NCBI GenBank assembly: GCA_015658765.1
Contig: DQOE01000031.1
Coordinates: forward strand, 1 to 8,732
Length of the DNA: 8,732 bases
Origin: Verrucomicrobiota bacterium
Lineage (GTDB): Bacteria; Verrucomicrobiota; Verrucomicrobiia; Limisphaerales; UBA1096
Direction of reading: 5' to 3'
Shown here: positions 1 through 7,068 of the stretch, piece after piece
How the letters are laid out: every line of letters starts with the position of its first letter
Numbering within the stretch: position 1 is the first letter of the stretch
Notes under the pieces: model-generated
What the model was told of the DNA's origin: nothing
Databases searched by the model: none
What the model saw: the letters and a program-made list of their open reading frames with translations, nothing else
Position numbers and translations under genes: made by a program

Positions 1-88
1 GCATCCGCAACACGTCGAGTTCGTCGAGAAGGTGTTCAAGCAAGTCTGCGACCGGGTGGTCGTGTATGATTTTGGGGACTTGGAATAG
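1..88 (+). CDS. C-terminal fragment of an unidentified protein
   Basis: An open frame enters at the window edge (first full codon at base 2) and ends at a TAG at 86-88, giving 28 residues that finish VVVYDFGDLE. Codons have the GC-rich third positions seen in the genes that follow, which supports real coding. The fragment has alternating charged and hydrophobic residues with no membrane segment, so it looks like the end of a soluble domain. It is too short for me to assign a family. It is co-directional with the symporter gene 30 bases downstream and no hairpin terminator is visible between them, so the two may share a transcript. If so, this gene might act on the transported solute, but that is only inference from position. 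Confidence 0.55.
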   Translation, partial: HPQHVEFVEKVFKQVCDRVVVYDFGDLE

Positions 89-118
89 CCGGGAGAAACG
101 ACTCCACAAACCAAGCGC

Positions 119-1930
119 ATGGATCCGTTCATTTACAACTTCGTCTGCGGTGGGGCGATTTTTGTGTTTGGCCTCGTGCTGGCGTGGCGGCAGGGCAGCC
201 TTGGCTTGAGCGGGAAGGGCCGGCGCAACCTGTGTCTCGCGCTGGGGGTGTTCAGTTTTTATTTCATCCTGCAGGCGTTCCTCCAATACAAGGCGCCCGG
301 CATGCCCGCCGCCGAGCCGGCCGCGTACCGCCCCACGCCGGCGAGCGAGGGGGCGGTCGATCCCGAGCAGAGCTATCGCGGCGCCCCTGTCGACTACGCG
401 ATCATGATCGGTTACTTCGTGATCATTGTCATCATGGGTGCGTACTTCGGGCGAAAGATGAAATCGACCGAGGATTTTTTCTTTGGCGGCCGGAAGTTTG
501 CCTGGTGGCTGATCGCGTTCAGCATGATCGCCACGACGATTGGCTCCTATAGTTTCCTGAAATACTCAAGCAAGGGTTACGAGTACGGGCTATCGAGCAC
601 GCAGACGTACAGCAACGACTGGTTTTATTTTCCGCTGCTGCTGTTTTGCTGGCTGCCGATTTTGTATTTCTCCCGCGTCACGTCGATCCCCGAGTATTTT
701 GGGAAGCGCTTCAACTCGAAAGTCCGCTTTTGGGCGACGGTGTGTCTGATGGTGTACATGGTCGGCTACGTCGGCGTAAACCTGTACACGATGGGCAAGG
801 TGCTGCACCATTTGCTCGGGTGGGATATTTTCATCGGCGCGGTGATCGTGGCACTGGTGTCGATGTCGTATGTGTCGAGCGGCGGGCAGACGAGCGTGAT
901 CATGACCGACCTTTTCCAGGGGGTGATGCTGCTTGTCACCGGAGGGCTGATTTTGGGATTGGGCTTTGCGTACCTCGGCGGGTTTGATGTGTTTTGGGCC
1001 AACCTGCCCGGTGACTCGCGGAAGGTGTTTCATAATTTCAACAGCGACCCCGGTTTCCCGAGCGTCGGTATTTTCTGGCAGGACGGCCTGGCCAACTCGA
1101 TCATGTTCGGCTTTCTGCACCAGGGGACGATCATGCGTTACATGTCGGCGCGGTCGTTCAAGGACTGCAAAAAGGCGGTGGTGACGCACTTGGTCGTGTT
1201 GATGCCGTTGGCGGCCTGCGTGGTCGGCGGCGCGGGTTGGCTGGCCAAGGCCCTGGCCAACCATGGCGATCTGCCAGCCAGCATGCCGGCCGACGAGTCG
1301 TTCTACGCCGCCACGCAACTCATCAGCCAGCCGGGAATCTTCGGGCTGATCTTGGCGGCGATGATTGCCGCGCTGATGTCCACGGTGGATACGCTCATCA
1401 CCGCGATCTCCGCCGTGTGGGTGAACGACGTGCACAAGCTGTACATCAAAAAAGACATGACCGACCGCCAGGCGCTCACGGTGGCCCGTTTGACGGCGAT
1501 CGGCGCGACGGTGGTGGGCATCATCCTCGTGCCGGTGTTCATGAATTTCGACTCGATCTACGACGCGCACGGGGCGTTCACGGCAGCGGTGACGCCGCCA
1601 CTGGTGATGACGTTTATCTTCAGCGTGTTCTGGAAACGCTTCACCGCGCCGGCGGCCTTGGCCACGTTGGTGGTGGGCCTGGTTGCCATCGCCTTTTCAT
1701 TCTTTGTGCCGGAGGTGATCACGCCGTTCGCGCACGGCGTGCCGATGGGCGAGGCCGGCGACGGGCTTTTCGCCGGGGTGAAGCAGTACAAGTTCATGCG
1801 GGCCTGTTACGGTCTGACGATCTGCGCGGTGGTGGGCGTTGTGGTGTCGTTCTTCACCCGGCCGGAGACCAAGTCGCTGACCGGCTTGGTTTGGGAGAAG
1901 AGTTTTTATCGGTCCCTCAAGACGGATTGA
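119..1930 (+). CDS. Sodium:solute symporter (SSS/SLC5 family) with N-terminal two-helix extension
   Basis: A 603-residue inner-membrane protein predicted to import a solute (sugar, organic acid, amino acid or similar; substrate not readable from sequence) with Na+. The SSS core begins near residue 92 with the first core helix, followed by the family hallmark around 122-155 (GGRKFAWW, then a Gly/Ser-rich helix) and the conserved SIPEYFGKRF at 189-198. The helix carrying AALMSTVDTLITA (417-429) matches the SSS segment whose Ser/Thr residues help form the sodium site. I count roughly 13 further hydrophobic segments in the core. Oddly, residues 1-90 precede the usual start: two hydrophobic stretches at about 8-23 and 37-55, then a Pro/Ala-rich linker at 60-90. 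Codon use of the extension matches the core, so the ATG at 119 is preferred over internal ATGs. The nearest purine-rich tract, GGGAGA at 91-96, lies 22 bases upstream, too far for a standard ribosome site. The stop is five bases before the PPK2 start, so cotranscription is likely. Confidence 0.93.
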   Translation: MDPFIYNFVCGGAIFVFGLVLAWRQGSLGLSGKGRRNLCLALGVFSFYFILQAFLQYKAPGMPAAEPAAYRPTPASEGAVDPEQSYRGAPVDYAIMIGYFVIIVIMGAYFGRKMKSTEDFFFGGRKFAWWLIAFSMIATTIGSYSFLKYSSKGYEYGLSSTQTYSNDWFYFPLLLFCWLPILYFSRVTSIPEYFGKRFNSKVRFWATVCLMVYMVGYVGVNLYTMGKVLHHLLGWDIFIGAVIVALVSMSYVSSGGQTSVIMTDLFQGVMLLVTGGLILGLGFAYLGGFDVFWANLPGDSRKVFHNFNSDPGFPSVGIFWQDGLANSIMFGFLHQGTIMRYMSARSFKDCKKAVVTHLVVLMPLAACVVGGAGWLAKALANHGDLPASMPADESFYAATQLISQPGIFGLILAAMIAALMSTVDTLITAISAVWVNDVHKLYIKKDMTDRQALTVARLTAIGATVVGIILVPVFMNFDSIYDAHGAFTAAVTPPLVMTFIFSVFWKRFTAPAALATLVVGLVAIAFSFFVPEVITPFAHGVPMGEAGDGLFAGVKQYKFMRACYGLTICAVVGVVVSFFTRPETKSLTGLVWEKSFYRSLKTD

Positions 1931-1935
1931 CCGCC

Positions 1936-2787
1936 ATGGCCAGGGCGAACTACGTCAAAAAAAAGTTTTACGCGGCTTACAAGAATCTGGACCGGGCCGT
2001 GTACGACGCGGAGAAGCGCCGATTGCAGGCGCAGTTGCTCAACCTCCAACTCTGGGCGATAGACAACAAAAAGCGCGTCGCCATAGCCGTCGAGGGCCGT
2101 GATGCGGCGGGCAAAGGTGGCACGATCAAGCGTTTCGTCGAGTATCTCATGCCCAAATACCTACGAGTGGTCGAACTGGGCGTGCCCACCAAAAACGAGT
2201 CGCGCAACTGGTTCCGCCGATACGAGAAACACATGCCCAAAAAGGGTGAGATCGTTTTCTTCGACCGTTCATGGTACAATCGCGCACTCATCGAGCCGAC
2301 CATGGGCTACTGTACCGAGAGGCAGTACCGCTACTTCATGAAGCACGTCGTGCCGTGGGAGGAGCAACTCATCGCCGACGGGCTGATCCTCATCAAGCTT
2401 TATCTGTCGGTGGATCGCGATACGCAGTTGTTCCGCTTCAAGGAGCGCATCATTCATCCGCTTAAGTATTGGAAATACACGAAGAACGACGAGAAGGCCC
2501 GGGTCAAGTGGGAGTTGTTTACCAAGTACAAGACTCAGATGCTCGAGCGCACGGCATCGGATGCCAGCCCGTGGGTCGTCATCAACGCCAACGACAAAAT
2601 GTATGCGCGTTTGGCCAGTATGCTCTACACCATCTACCGCATTCCGTACGTGGAGAAACAAACCTTCAAGCCGCTGACCGGTGGGGAGCTGCCAGCCAAG
2701 TTCCGCATTGAGATCGACGGCGTGCCGTTCAGCAATCTAAACTATCGCCAGCACAGCGTCCTCGAGCGCCTCTCCAAGCTGCACTAG
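1936..2787 (+). CDS. ppk2: Polyphosphate kinase 2 (PPK2 family)
   Basis: A 283-residue cytoplasmic enzyme that transfers phosphate between inorganic polyphosphate and nucleoside mono- or diphosphates. Most one-domain PPK2s run in the direction that makes ADP or ATP from polyphosphate. The Walker A loop is at 54-62 (GRDAAGKGG, K60), Walker B with the family motif FFDRSWYNR at 108-116 (D110), and the Arg/Lys-rich lid at about 167-205 (RFKERIIHPLKYWK and following), then SPWVVINAND at 211-220, where the family has its conserved Pro-Trp segment. The N-terminal 45 residues are basic and helical. The length fits a single-domain PPK2 (classes I or III); I cannot separate classes without alignment. 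The reading frame is open upstream to 1237, but all of that overlaps the symporter in another frame, and the homologous protein starts at the ATG at 1936. Placement five bases after the symporter stop suggests one transcript and possible translational coupling. No PPK1 or exopolyphosphatase gene is in view. Confidence 0.95.
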   Translation: MARANYVKKKFYAAYKNLDRAVYDAEKRRLQAQLLNLQLWAIDNKKRVAIAVEGRDAAGKGGTIKRFVEYLMPKYLRVVELGVPTKNESRNWFRRYEKHMPKKGEIVFFDRSWYNRALIEPTMGYCTERQYRYFMKHVVPWEEQLIADGLILIKLYLSVDRDTQLFRFKERIIHPLKYWKYTKNDEKARVKWELFTKYKTQMLERTASDASPWVVINANDKMYARLASMLYTIYRIPYVEKQTFKPLTGGELPAKFRIEIDGVPFSNLNYRQHSVLERLSKLH

Positions 2788-2864
2788 CCGCGGTTGGCCA
2801 ATCGCTCGGTTTTGGTTTGGCTCGGTTGAATGGGTCGGGTAGCTTTTCCGTCCACGTTTTGACA

Positions 2865-5483
2865 ATGAATCCGGTAATGCTTTTTCGCATGTCTTTTGCC
2901 CGGCATATCTGCCTGGCTTGTGCGGCTGCCTTGGTTCTCTTCGCATGGCCGAGCGGCTTGTTTGCGGGGAAGGACTTGGGCGGCGTCGACTTCGCGCGGG
3001 ACATCCGGCCGCTACTCAGTGACAACTGCTTTGCCTGCCACGGCCCCGACGCCAAGCAGCGCAAGGCCGATCTGCGGCTCGACACTCGCGAGGGCGCCTT
3101 GGTTTACATCGACGGCACCTCGGCGGTCGTCCCCGGCAAGCCAAGCGAGAGCGAACTGGTCCGGCGCATCACGACGGACGATGAGGACGATCTCATGCCG
3201 CCGCCCGACTCGGGAAAGAAACTCGATGCCACCCAAAAAGCGTTGCTCCAGCGCTGGATCGCCGAGGGCGCGGAGTACGAATTGCACTGGTCTTACAAGC
3301 CGGTCACCCGTCCCATGCCACCCCGCGTCAAAAACGGCTCGTTCGTCCTCAACGACATCGACCGGTTCGTGCTGGCGACGTTGCGGACAAAGGGCCACGA
3401 GCCTGCGCGGGAGGCCGACCGCCGTACGCTGATCCGCCGCCTGTCGTTCGACCTTACCGGGCTGCCGCCGACTTGGGAACAGGTGCGGGCGTTTGTCGCC
3501 GACTCGTCGCCGCGCGCCTTTGGCAAACTGGTCGACCGGCTGTTGGCCAGTCCGCATTACGGTGAGCGCATGGCGATTTACTGGCTCGACCTCGTGCGCT
3601 ACGCCGACACGATGGGCTACCACTCCGACAACGAACAAACCAAGCCGCTCTACCGCGAGTACGTCATCGACGCCTTCAACGACAACCTGCCGTTCGACCA
3701 GTTCACGCGCGAGCAACTCGCCGGCGACCAGTTGCCCGGCTCGACGCGGCGGCAACTCATCGCCTCCGGCTACAACCGGCTGAACATGACCACGCGCGAA
3801 GGCGGTTCGCAGCCCAAGGAATACATCGCAATTTATCTCGGCGACCGCGTGCGCAATGTCTCGGGAGTCTGGATGGCCACCACGCTTGGCTGCACCGAGT
3901 GTCACGATCACAAGTTCGATCCTTTCACGTCGCGGGATTTTTACAGCCTCGGCGCATTCTTCTCCGACCTCGAGGAGACGCCGGTTGGCCCGCAGAAATA
4001 CACCCCGCTGCCGACCACCGCGCAGCAGGCCAAGGTGGATAAGTTGAAGAAACAAATCCCCGTGCTCGAGGCGGTGCTCAACACGCAGACTCCCGCGCTT
4101 GATGACGCCCTGGCCAGGTGGGAATCGGCGCAGGCAGAGCGGATCGCGTCCGAGCCAAGCGTCGAAGCGGATGCAAACGGCACTGAGCCGGCGGTGAGCG
4201 ACGGTAAGCCGACCGCCGACTCCGCTGCGCCGCCCAAAAAAATCGGCGAGATTCTCGCCGTGCCGTTGGCCAAGCGGAGCGACGAGCAGAAAAAAACACT
4301 CGCCGCGCACTACCGTACGTTCGCGCCTGAACTCGCCGCCGCCCGCAAGGAACTCGTCGACCTCAAGGAGCGGATCAAGCGGCTGGAAAAGGCGTTCCCG
4401 ACCTCGCTCGTCTCGGTGCGCCTGGGCAAGCCGCGCACGGTTCGCATACTGCCGCGCGGCAATTGGCAGGACGAATCCGGGCCGGAGGTGCAGCCGACCG
4501 TGCCCGCCCGCCTCAAGCTCGCCGATACCGAGAGCCGCGCCAAGCGCAGCGACTTGGCCGACTGGGTGGTTTCAAAAGATAACCCGCTCACCGCCCGCGT
4601 GATGGTCAACCGGCTGTGGGCGTTGTGCTTCGGGCGCGGGCTTGCCATGCCGCTGGACGACTTCGGTGCACAGGGCACGCCGCCAACGCACCCGGAGTTG
4701 CTCGACTGGTTGGCGGCCGATCTAATGGATCACGGCTGGGATATCAAGCGCACGATGAAGCTGCTCGTCACCAGCGGCGCGTATCGCCAGTCCTCTATCG
4801 TCGACGCGAAAACTTTGGCCGCCGATCCGCTTAACAAATGGCTCGCGCGGCAGGGTCGCTGGCGGCTCGACGCGGAGATGGTGCGCGACAACGCCCTCGC
4901 CGTGAGCGGGCTGCTGGCCAAGCCGATCGGCGGGGCCAGCGTCAAGCCGTACCAGCCGGTGGGTTACTGGAAGCACCTCAACTTCCCCAAGCGCAAATGG
5001 GCGCCCGACAGCGGCGTCAGCCAGTATCGGCGAGGGCTGTACACGTTTTGGTGTCGCACATTTTTGCACCCGAGCATGCTGGCCTTCGACGCGCCGACCC
5101 GCGAGGGCTGCGTTGCCGAGCGTACCCGCTCAAACACCCCGCAGCAGGCGCTCGTGTTGCTCAACGACCCGACGTACGTTGAGGCGTCGCGGGTGTTTGC
5201 CGAGCGCATTTTGCAGCACGGCGGCGACACGGACGGGGAGCGATTGGCGTGGGCGTTCGAGCGTGCTTTGTCCCGCGAGCCAAGCGCCGGCGAAAGCGAT
5301 ATTTTGTTGCGCCTGGCCGGGGAGCGCGCCGCGCATTTTGCCGCGAACGCCGGGGCGGCCAAGGCGGCCGCCACTGCAGGCGAGTGGCCCGCCGCCACGG
5401 CGCTCAAGCCGGAGCGCGTCGCCGCCTGGGCGGCGGTGTCCCGCGCGATTTTGAACCTGTACGAAACCACGTCCCGTTTTTGA
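2865..5483 (+). CDS. Secreted PSCyt1-DUF1549-DUF1553 cytochrome-like protein
   Basis: A roughly 872-residue exported protein of the planctomycete-type cytochrome family; biochemical role unknown, presumed haem-binding at the periplasm or cell surface. Using the ATG at 2865: a Sec-type signal (Arg residues near 8 and 13, hydrophobic core about 15-31, likely cut near LFA/GKD); PSCyt1 at about 43-138 with CFACH at 55-59 and a downstream LMPPP (110-114) whose Met could be an axial ligand; DUF1549/PSCyt2 at about 162-369, containing a second haem motif CTECHDHKFDP (343-353); a charged helical linker, with likely coiled coils at about 387-424 and 487-511 separated by an Ala/Pro/Asp/Glu-rich stretch; then DUF1553/PSD1 from about 572 to near the end, including ARVMVNRLW and RSNTPQQALVLLNDP. 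Order and extent match full-length family members. The start is uncertain: TTG 2817, ATG 2865, 2877 and 2889 are in frame, none with a clear ribosome site; 2865 or 2889 gives the most ordinary signal peptide. The stop lies 11 bases before the DUF1501 gene, its usual operon partner. Confidence 0.93.
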   Translation: MNPVMLFRMSFARHICLACAAALVLFAWPSGLFAGKDLGGVDFARDIRPLLSDNCFACHGPDAKQRKADLRLDTREGALVYIDGTSAVVPGKPSESELVRRITTDDEDDLMPPPDSGKKLDATQKALLQRWIAEGAEYELHWSYKPVTRPMPPRVKNGSFVLNDIDRFVLATLRTKGHEPAREADRRTLIRRLSFDLTGLPPTWEQVRAFVADSSPRAFGKLVDRLLASPHYGERMAIYWLDLVRYADTMGYHSDNEQTKPLYREYVIDAFNDNLPFDQFTREQLAGDQLPGSTRRQLIASGYNRLNMTTREGGSQPKEYIAIYLGDRVRNVSGVWMATTLGCTECHDHKFDPFTSRDFYSLGAFFSDLEETPVGPQKYTPLPTTAQQAKVDKLKKQIPVLEAVLNTQTPALDDALARWESAQAERIASEPSVEADANGTEPAVSDGKPTADSAAPPKKIGEILAVPLAKRSDEQKKTLAAHYRTFAPELAAARKELVDLKERIKRLEKAFPTSLVSVRLGKPRTVRILPRGNWQDESGPEVQPTVPARLKLADTESRAKRSDLADWVVSKDNPLTARVMVNRLWALCFGRGLAMPLDDFGAQGTPPTHPELLDWLAADLMDHGWDIKRTMKLLVTSGAYRQSSIVDAKTLAADPLNKWLARQGRWRLDAEMVRDNALAVSGLLAKPIGGASVKPYQPVGYWKHLNFPKRKWAPDSGVSQYRRGLYTFWCRTFLHPSMLAFDAPTREGCVAERTRSNTPQQALVLLNDPTYVEASRVFAERILQHGGDTDGERLAWAFERALSREPSAGESDILLRLAGERAAHFAANAGAAKAAATAGEWPAATALKPERVAAWAAVSRAILNLYETTSRF

Positions 5484-5494
5484 ATTTCCGCAAA

Positions 5495-6913
5495 ATGAAC
5501 CCGGAACAATTTGTCACCCGACTGAATCGCCGCTCGTTTTTGAGCAACGTCTCGCTGGGCGTCGGCTCGCTCGCGTTGGGCTCGATGCTGGATGCCGGCG
5601 GCTTGGCTAAGCGCCCGTCGCTTGGCGTGATCGATCCGCTGCACTTCGCGCCCAGGGCCAAGCGGGTGATTCACCTCTGCATGGCCGGCGGGCCGTCGCA
5701 CCTTGAGACGCTCGACTACAAGCCGAAGCTCGCCGAGATGGACGGCAAGCCGATGCCCAAGTCGATCACCGACGGCCAGCCGATTGCCCAGCTTCAGGGC
5801 AAGAAGGAATTGAAATGCCTCGGGCCGCAGCATGAGTTTCAAAACTTCGGCCAGTCCGGCCAGTCGATCTCCAGCGCACTGCCGCACATCGGCGGGATCG
5901 CGGATGAAATCTGCATCGTCCGCTCGATGACCACGCAGCAGATCAACCACGACCCGGCGCACACGTTCATGAACACCGGCGCGCTCGTTGCCGGCCGGCC
6001 CAGCATGGGTTCGTGGGTCACTTACGGCTTGGGCAGCGAGGGCAGCGATCTGCCCGGCTTCGTGGTGCTGACCTCCGTGGGCGGCGCGCAGGATCAGCCG
6101 ATCGCCTCGCGGCAGTGGCACAGCGGTTTTTTGCCGAGCCGATTCCAAGGCGTACACTTCCACTCGACTGGCGACCCAGTATTGTACATCAGCAACCCCA
6201 AAGGTGTGGATGCGAAAGGACAGGGCGCGGTCATTGATGCCGTCAACTCAATCAACAGATTGCGGAACAAGACCGTCGCCGATCCGGAGATCGACACGAG
6301 GATCAGCCAGTACGAAATGGCGTTCCGCATGCAGGCCAGTGTGCCGGAATTGATCGACACGTCGAACGAACCTCAGCATGTGTTCGACATGTACGGCGCC
6401 AAGCCGGGCGACGGCTCATTCGCAAGCAACTGTCTGCTGGCGCGGCGCCTGGCCGAGCGCGGCACGCGGTTCATCCAGCTTTATCACCGGGGATGGGATC
6501 ATCACGGCGGCGTGAAGAAAGGAGTGCTCACCACCGCCAAGCACGTGGACAAGGCATCGGCTGCGTTGATCCGCGACCTGAAAGATCGCGGCATGCTTGA
6601 CGACACGCTGGTGATCTGGGGCGGCGAGTTCGGACGCACCCCGATGGCGCAGGGTTCCGGTCGAGACCACCACATGAAGGGTTTTTCATTCTGGCTGGCT
6701 GGTGGCGGTATCAGGGGTGGGATCAGCCACGGTAACACCGACGACCTCGGCTACCACTCGGTCGAGGATGTCGTCACCGTGCACGACTTTCACGCCACGA
6801 TGCTGCATCTACTGGGCGTGAATCACGAGAAATTCACATTCAAGTTTCAGGGCCTCGACTTCCGCCTCACCGGAGTCGAGGAAGCCCACGTACTCAAGAC
6901 CCTGCTTGCGTAA
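5495..6913 (+). CDS. DUF1501 protein with twin-arginine (Tat) signal
   Basis: A 472-residue exported protein of the DUF1501 family. The family is, to my knowledge, grouped with the alkaline phosphatase/sulfatase-like fold, but its reaction is not established. The start at ATG 5495 is decided by the Tat leader: NRRSFLS at 11-17 followed by a weakly hydrophobic segment to about 32, implying export in folded form. Family motifs run through the whole length: GGPSHLETLD (65-74), NHDPAHTFMNTG (151-162), WHSGFLPSRFQGVHF (208-222), GWDHHGG (333-339), WGGEFGRTPM (375-384), GRDHH (389-393) and the C-terminal TVHDFHATMLHLLG (428-441). The Asp/His/Glu clusters at 335-337, 378 and 390-393 look like metal ligands, in line with the proposed fold. 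Length is normal and no key motif is missing. It directly follows the cytochrome-like gene, the standard arrangement in Planctomycetes and Verrucomicrobia, so the two products probably act together outside the cytoplasm. An in-frame opening back to 5249 overlaps the upstream gene and is not used. Confidence 0.94.
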   Translation: MNPEQFVTRLNRRSFLSNVSLGVGSLALGSMLDAGGLAKRPSLGVIDPLHFAPRAKRVIHLCMAGGPSHLETLDYKPKLAEMDGKPMPKSITDGQPIAQLQGKKELKCLGPQHEFQNFGQSGQSISSALPHIGGIADEICIVRSMTTQQINHDPAHTFMNTGALVAGRPSMGSWVTYGLGSEGSDLPGFVVLTSVGGAQDQPIASRQWHSGFLPSRFQGVHFHSTGDPVLYISNPKGVDAKGQGAVIDAVNSINRLRNKTVADPEIDTRISQYEMAFRMQASVPELIDTSNEPQHVFDMYGAKPGDGSFASNCLLARRLAERGTRFIQLYHRGWDHHGGVKKGVLTTAKHVDKASAALIRDLKDRGMLDDTLVIWGGEFGRTPMAQGSGRDHHMKGFSFWLAGGGIRGGISHGNTDDLGYHSVEDVVTVHDFHATMLHLLGVNHEKFTFKFQGLDFRLTGVEEAHVLKTLLA

Positions 6914-6928
6914 AATTGATGCTCGCGT

Positions 6929-6946
6929 AAAGCCGCGCTTTTTTTT
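6929..6946 (+). terminator. Weak intrinsic terminator candidate for the DUF1501 operon
   Basis: AAAGC at 6929-6933 pairs with GCTTT at 6937-6941 around a CGC loop, and the T run covers 6939-6946. An alternative fold pairs CGCG 6924-6927 with CGCG 6934-6937. Either stem is short (four or five pairs), so the hairpin is weak, but the eight-T tract 25 bases past the DUF1501 stop is where a terminator would be expected. Confidence 0.4.
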
Positions 6947-6950
6947 GTCG

Positions 6951-6962
6951 CCAAGCGCTTGG
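6951..6962. promoter_or_regulatory. Perfect 12-bp palindrome, LacI/GalR-type operator candidate
   Basis: CCAAGCGCTTGG is its own reverse complement. The central AAGCGCTT, with CG at the dyad axis, resembles operators of LacI/GalR-family repressors (consensus core AAnCGnTT) and the core of catabolite-responsive elements. It lies about 150 bases upstream of the receptor start and just after the T8 tract, so it could control the receptor gene. No regulator gene is in the window and only one clear copy is seen outside coding sequence, so the assignment is tentative. Confidence 0.3.
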
Positions 6963-6994
6963 GTGGATTTGATCAAAACCAGCGGCTGCCATAA

Positions 6995-7008
6995 AGAGCT
7001 TGAGCTCT
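6995..7008. repeat. Inverted repeat AGAGCT-TG-AGCTCT
   Basis: Two perfect six-base arms around a two-base centre; as RNA it would form a five-pair stem with a TTGA loop. There is no following T tract, so it is not an intrinsic terminator. It may be a protein-binding site or a leader hairpin upstream of the receptor gene. Function is unknown. Confidence 0.3.
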
Positions 7009-7050
7009 AATGAGTTGCCTGTATTTTCCCGTTCTTACGAATTAGCGGTT

Positions 7051-7068
7051 TGCTGTAACCTAGCAGCA
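7051..7068. repeat. Inverted repeat TGCTG-N8-CAGCA
   Basis: Five-base perfect arms, TGCTG (7051-7055) and CAGCA (7064-7068), flank an eight-base centre, about 45 bases before the receptor start. Spacing would suit either a leader stem-loop or a dimeric operator. An element this short can occur by chance. Confidence 0.2.

Noticed and set aside
704..715. GAAGCGCTTC inside the symporter gene as a second operator
   Set aside because: It encodes the conserved GKRF segment of the SSS family, so the codons explain it; it is noted only as a chance comparison for the intergenic palindrome.
590..1570. 326-codon open frame on the minus strand opposite the symporter
   Set aside because: The translation is dominated by His, Arg, Asp and Gln, typical of an antisense shadow of GC-rich coding DNA; it has no recognisable domain.
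1237..1935. Long upstream in-frame opening of the PPK2 frame
   Set aside because: It overlaps the symporter gene in another frame, its translation is Arg/Gly/His-rich shadow sequence, and PPK2 homology begins at the ATG at 1936.
2788..2864. Possible terminator or promoter between PPK2 and the cytochrome-like gene
   Set aside because: TTGGCCAA (2794-2801) is a short palindrome without a T tract, and TTGACA at 2859-2864 has no suitable -10 partner at normal spacing.
3012..4310. 432-codon open frame on the minus strand opposite the cytochrome-like gene
   Set aside because: Composition is shadow-like (Arg, Val, Gly, Leu) with no motif, and it lies fully opposite a strongly supported gene.
5249..5494. 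N-terminal extension of the DUF1501 frame
   Set aside because: It overlaps the end of the cytochrome-like gene with an Arg-rich shadow translation, and the Tat leader starts naturally at the ATG at 5495.
4964..6163. 399-codon open frame on the minus strand across the cytochrome/DUF1501 junction
   Set aside because: It runs opposite two full-length family members and shows no domain; a stop-free antisense frame is expected at this GC content.
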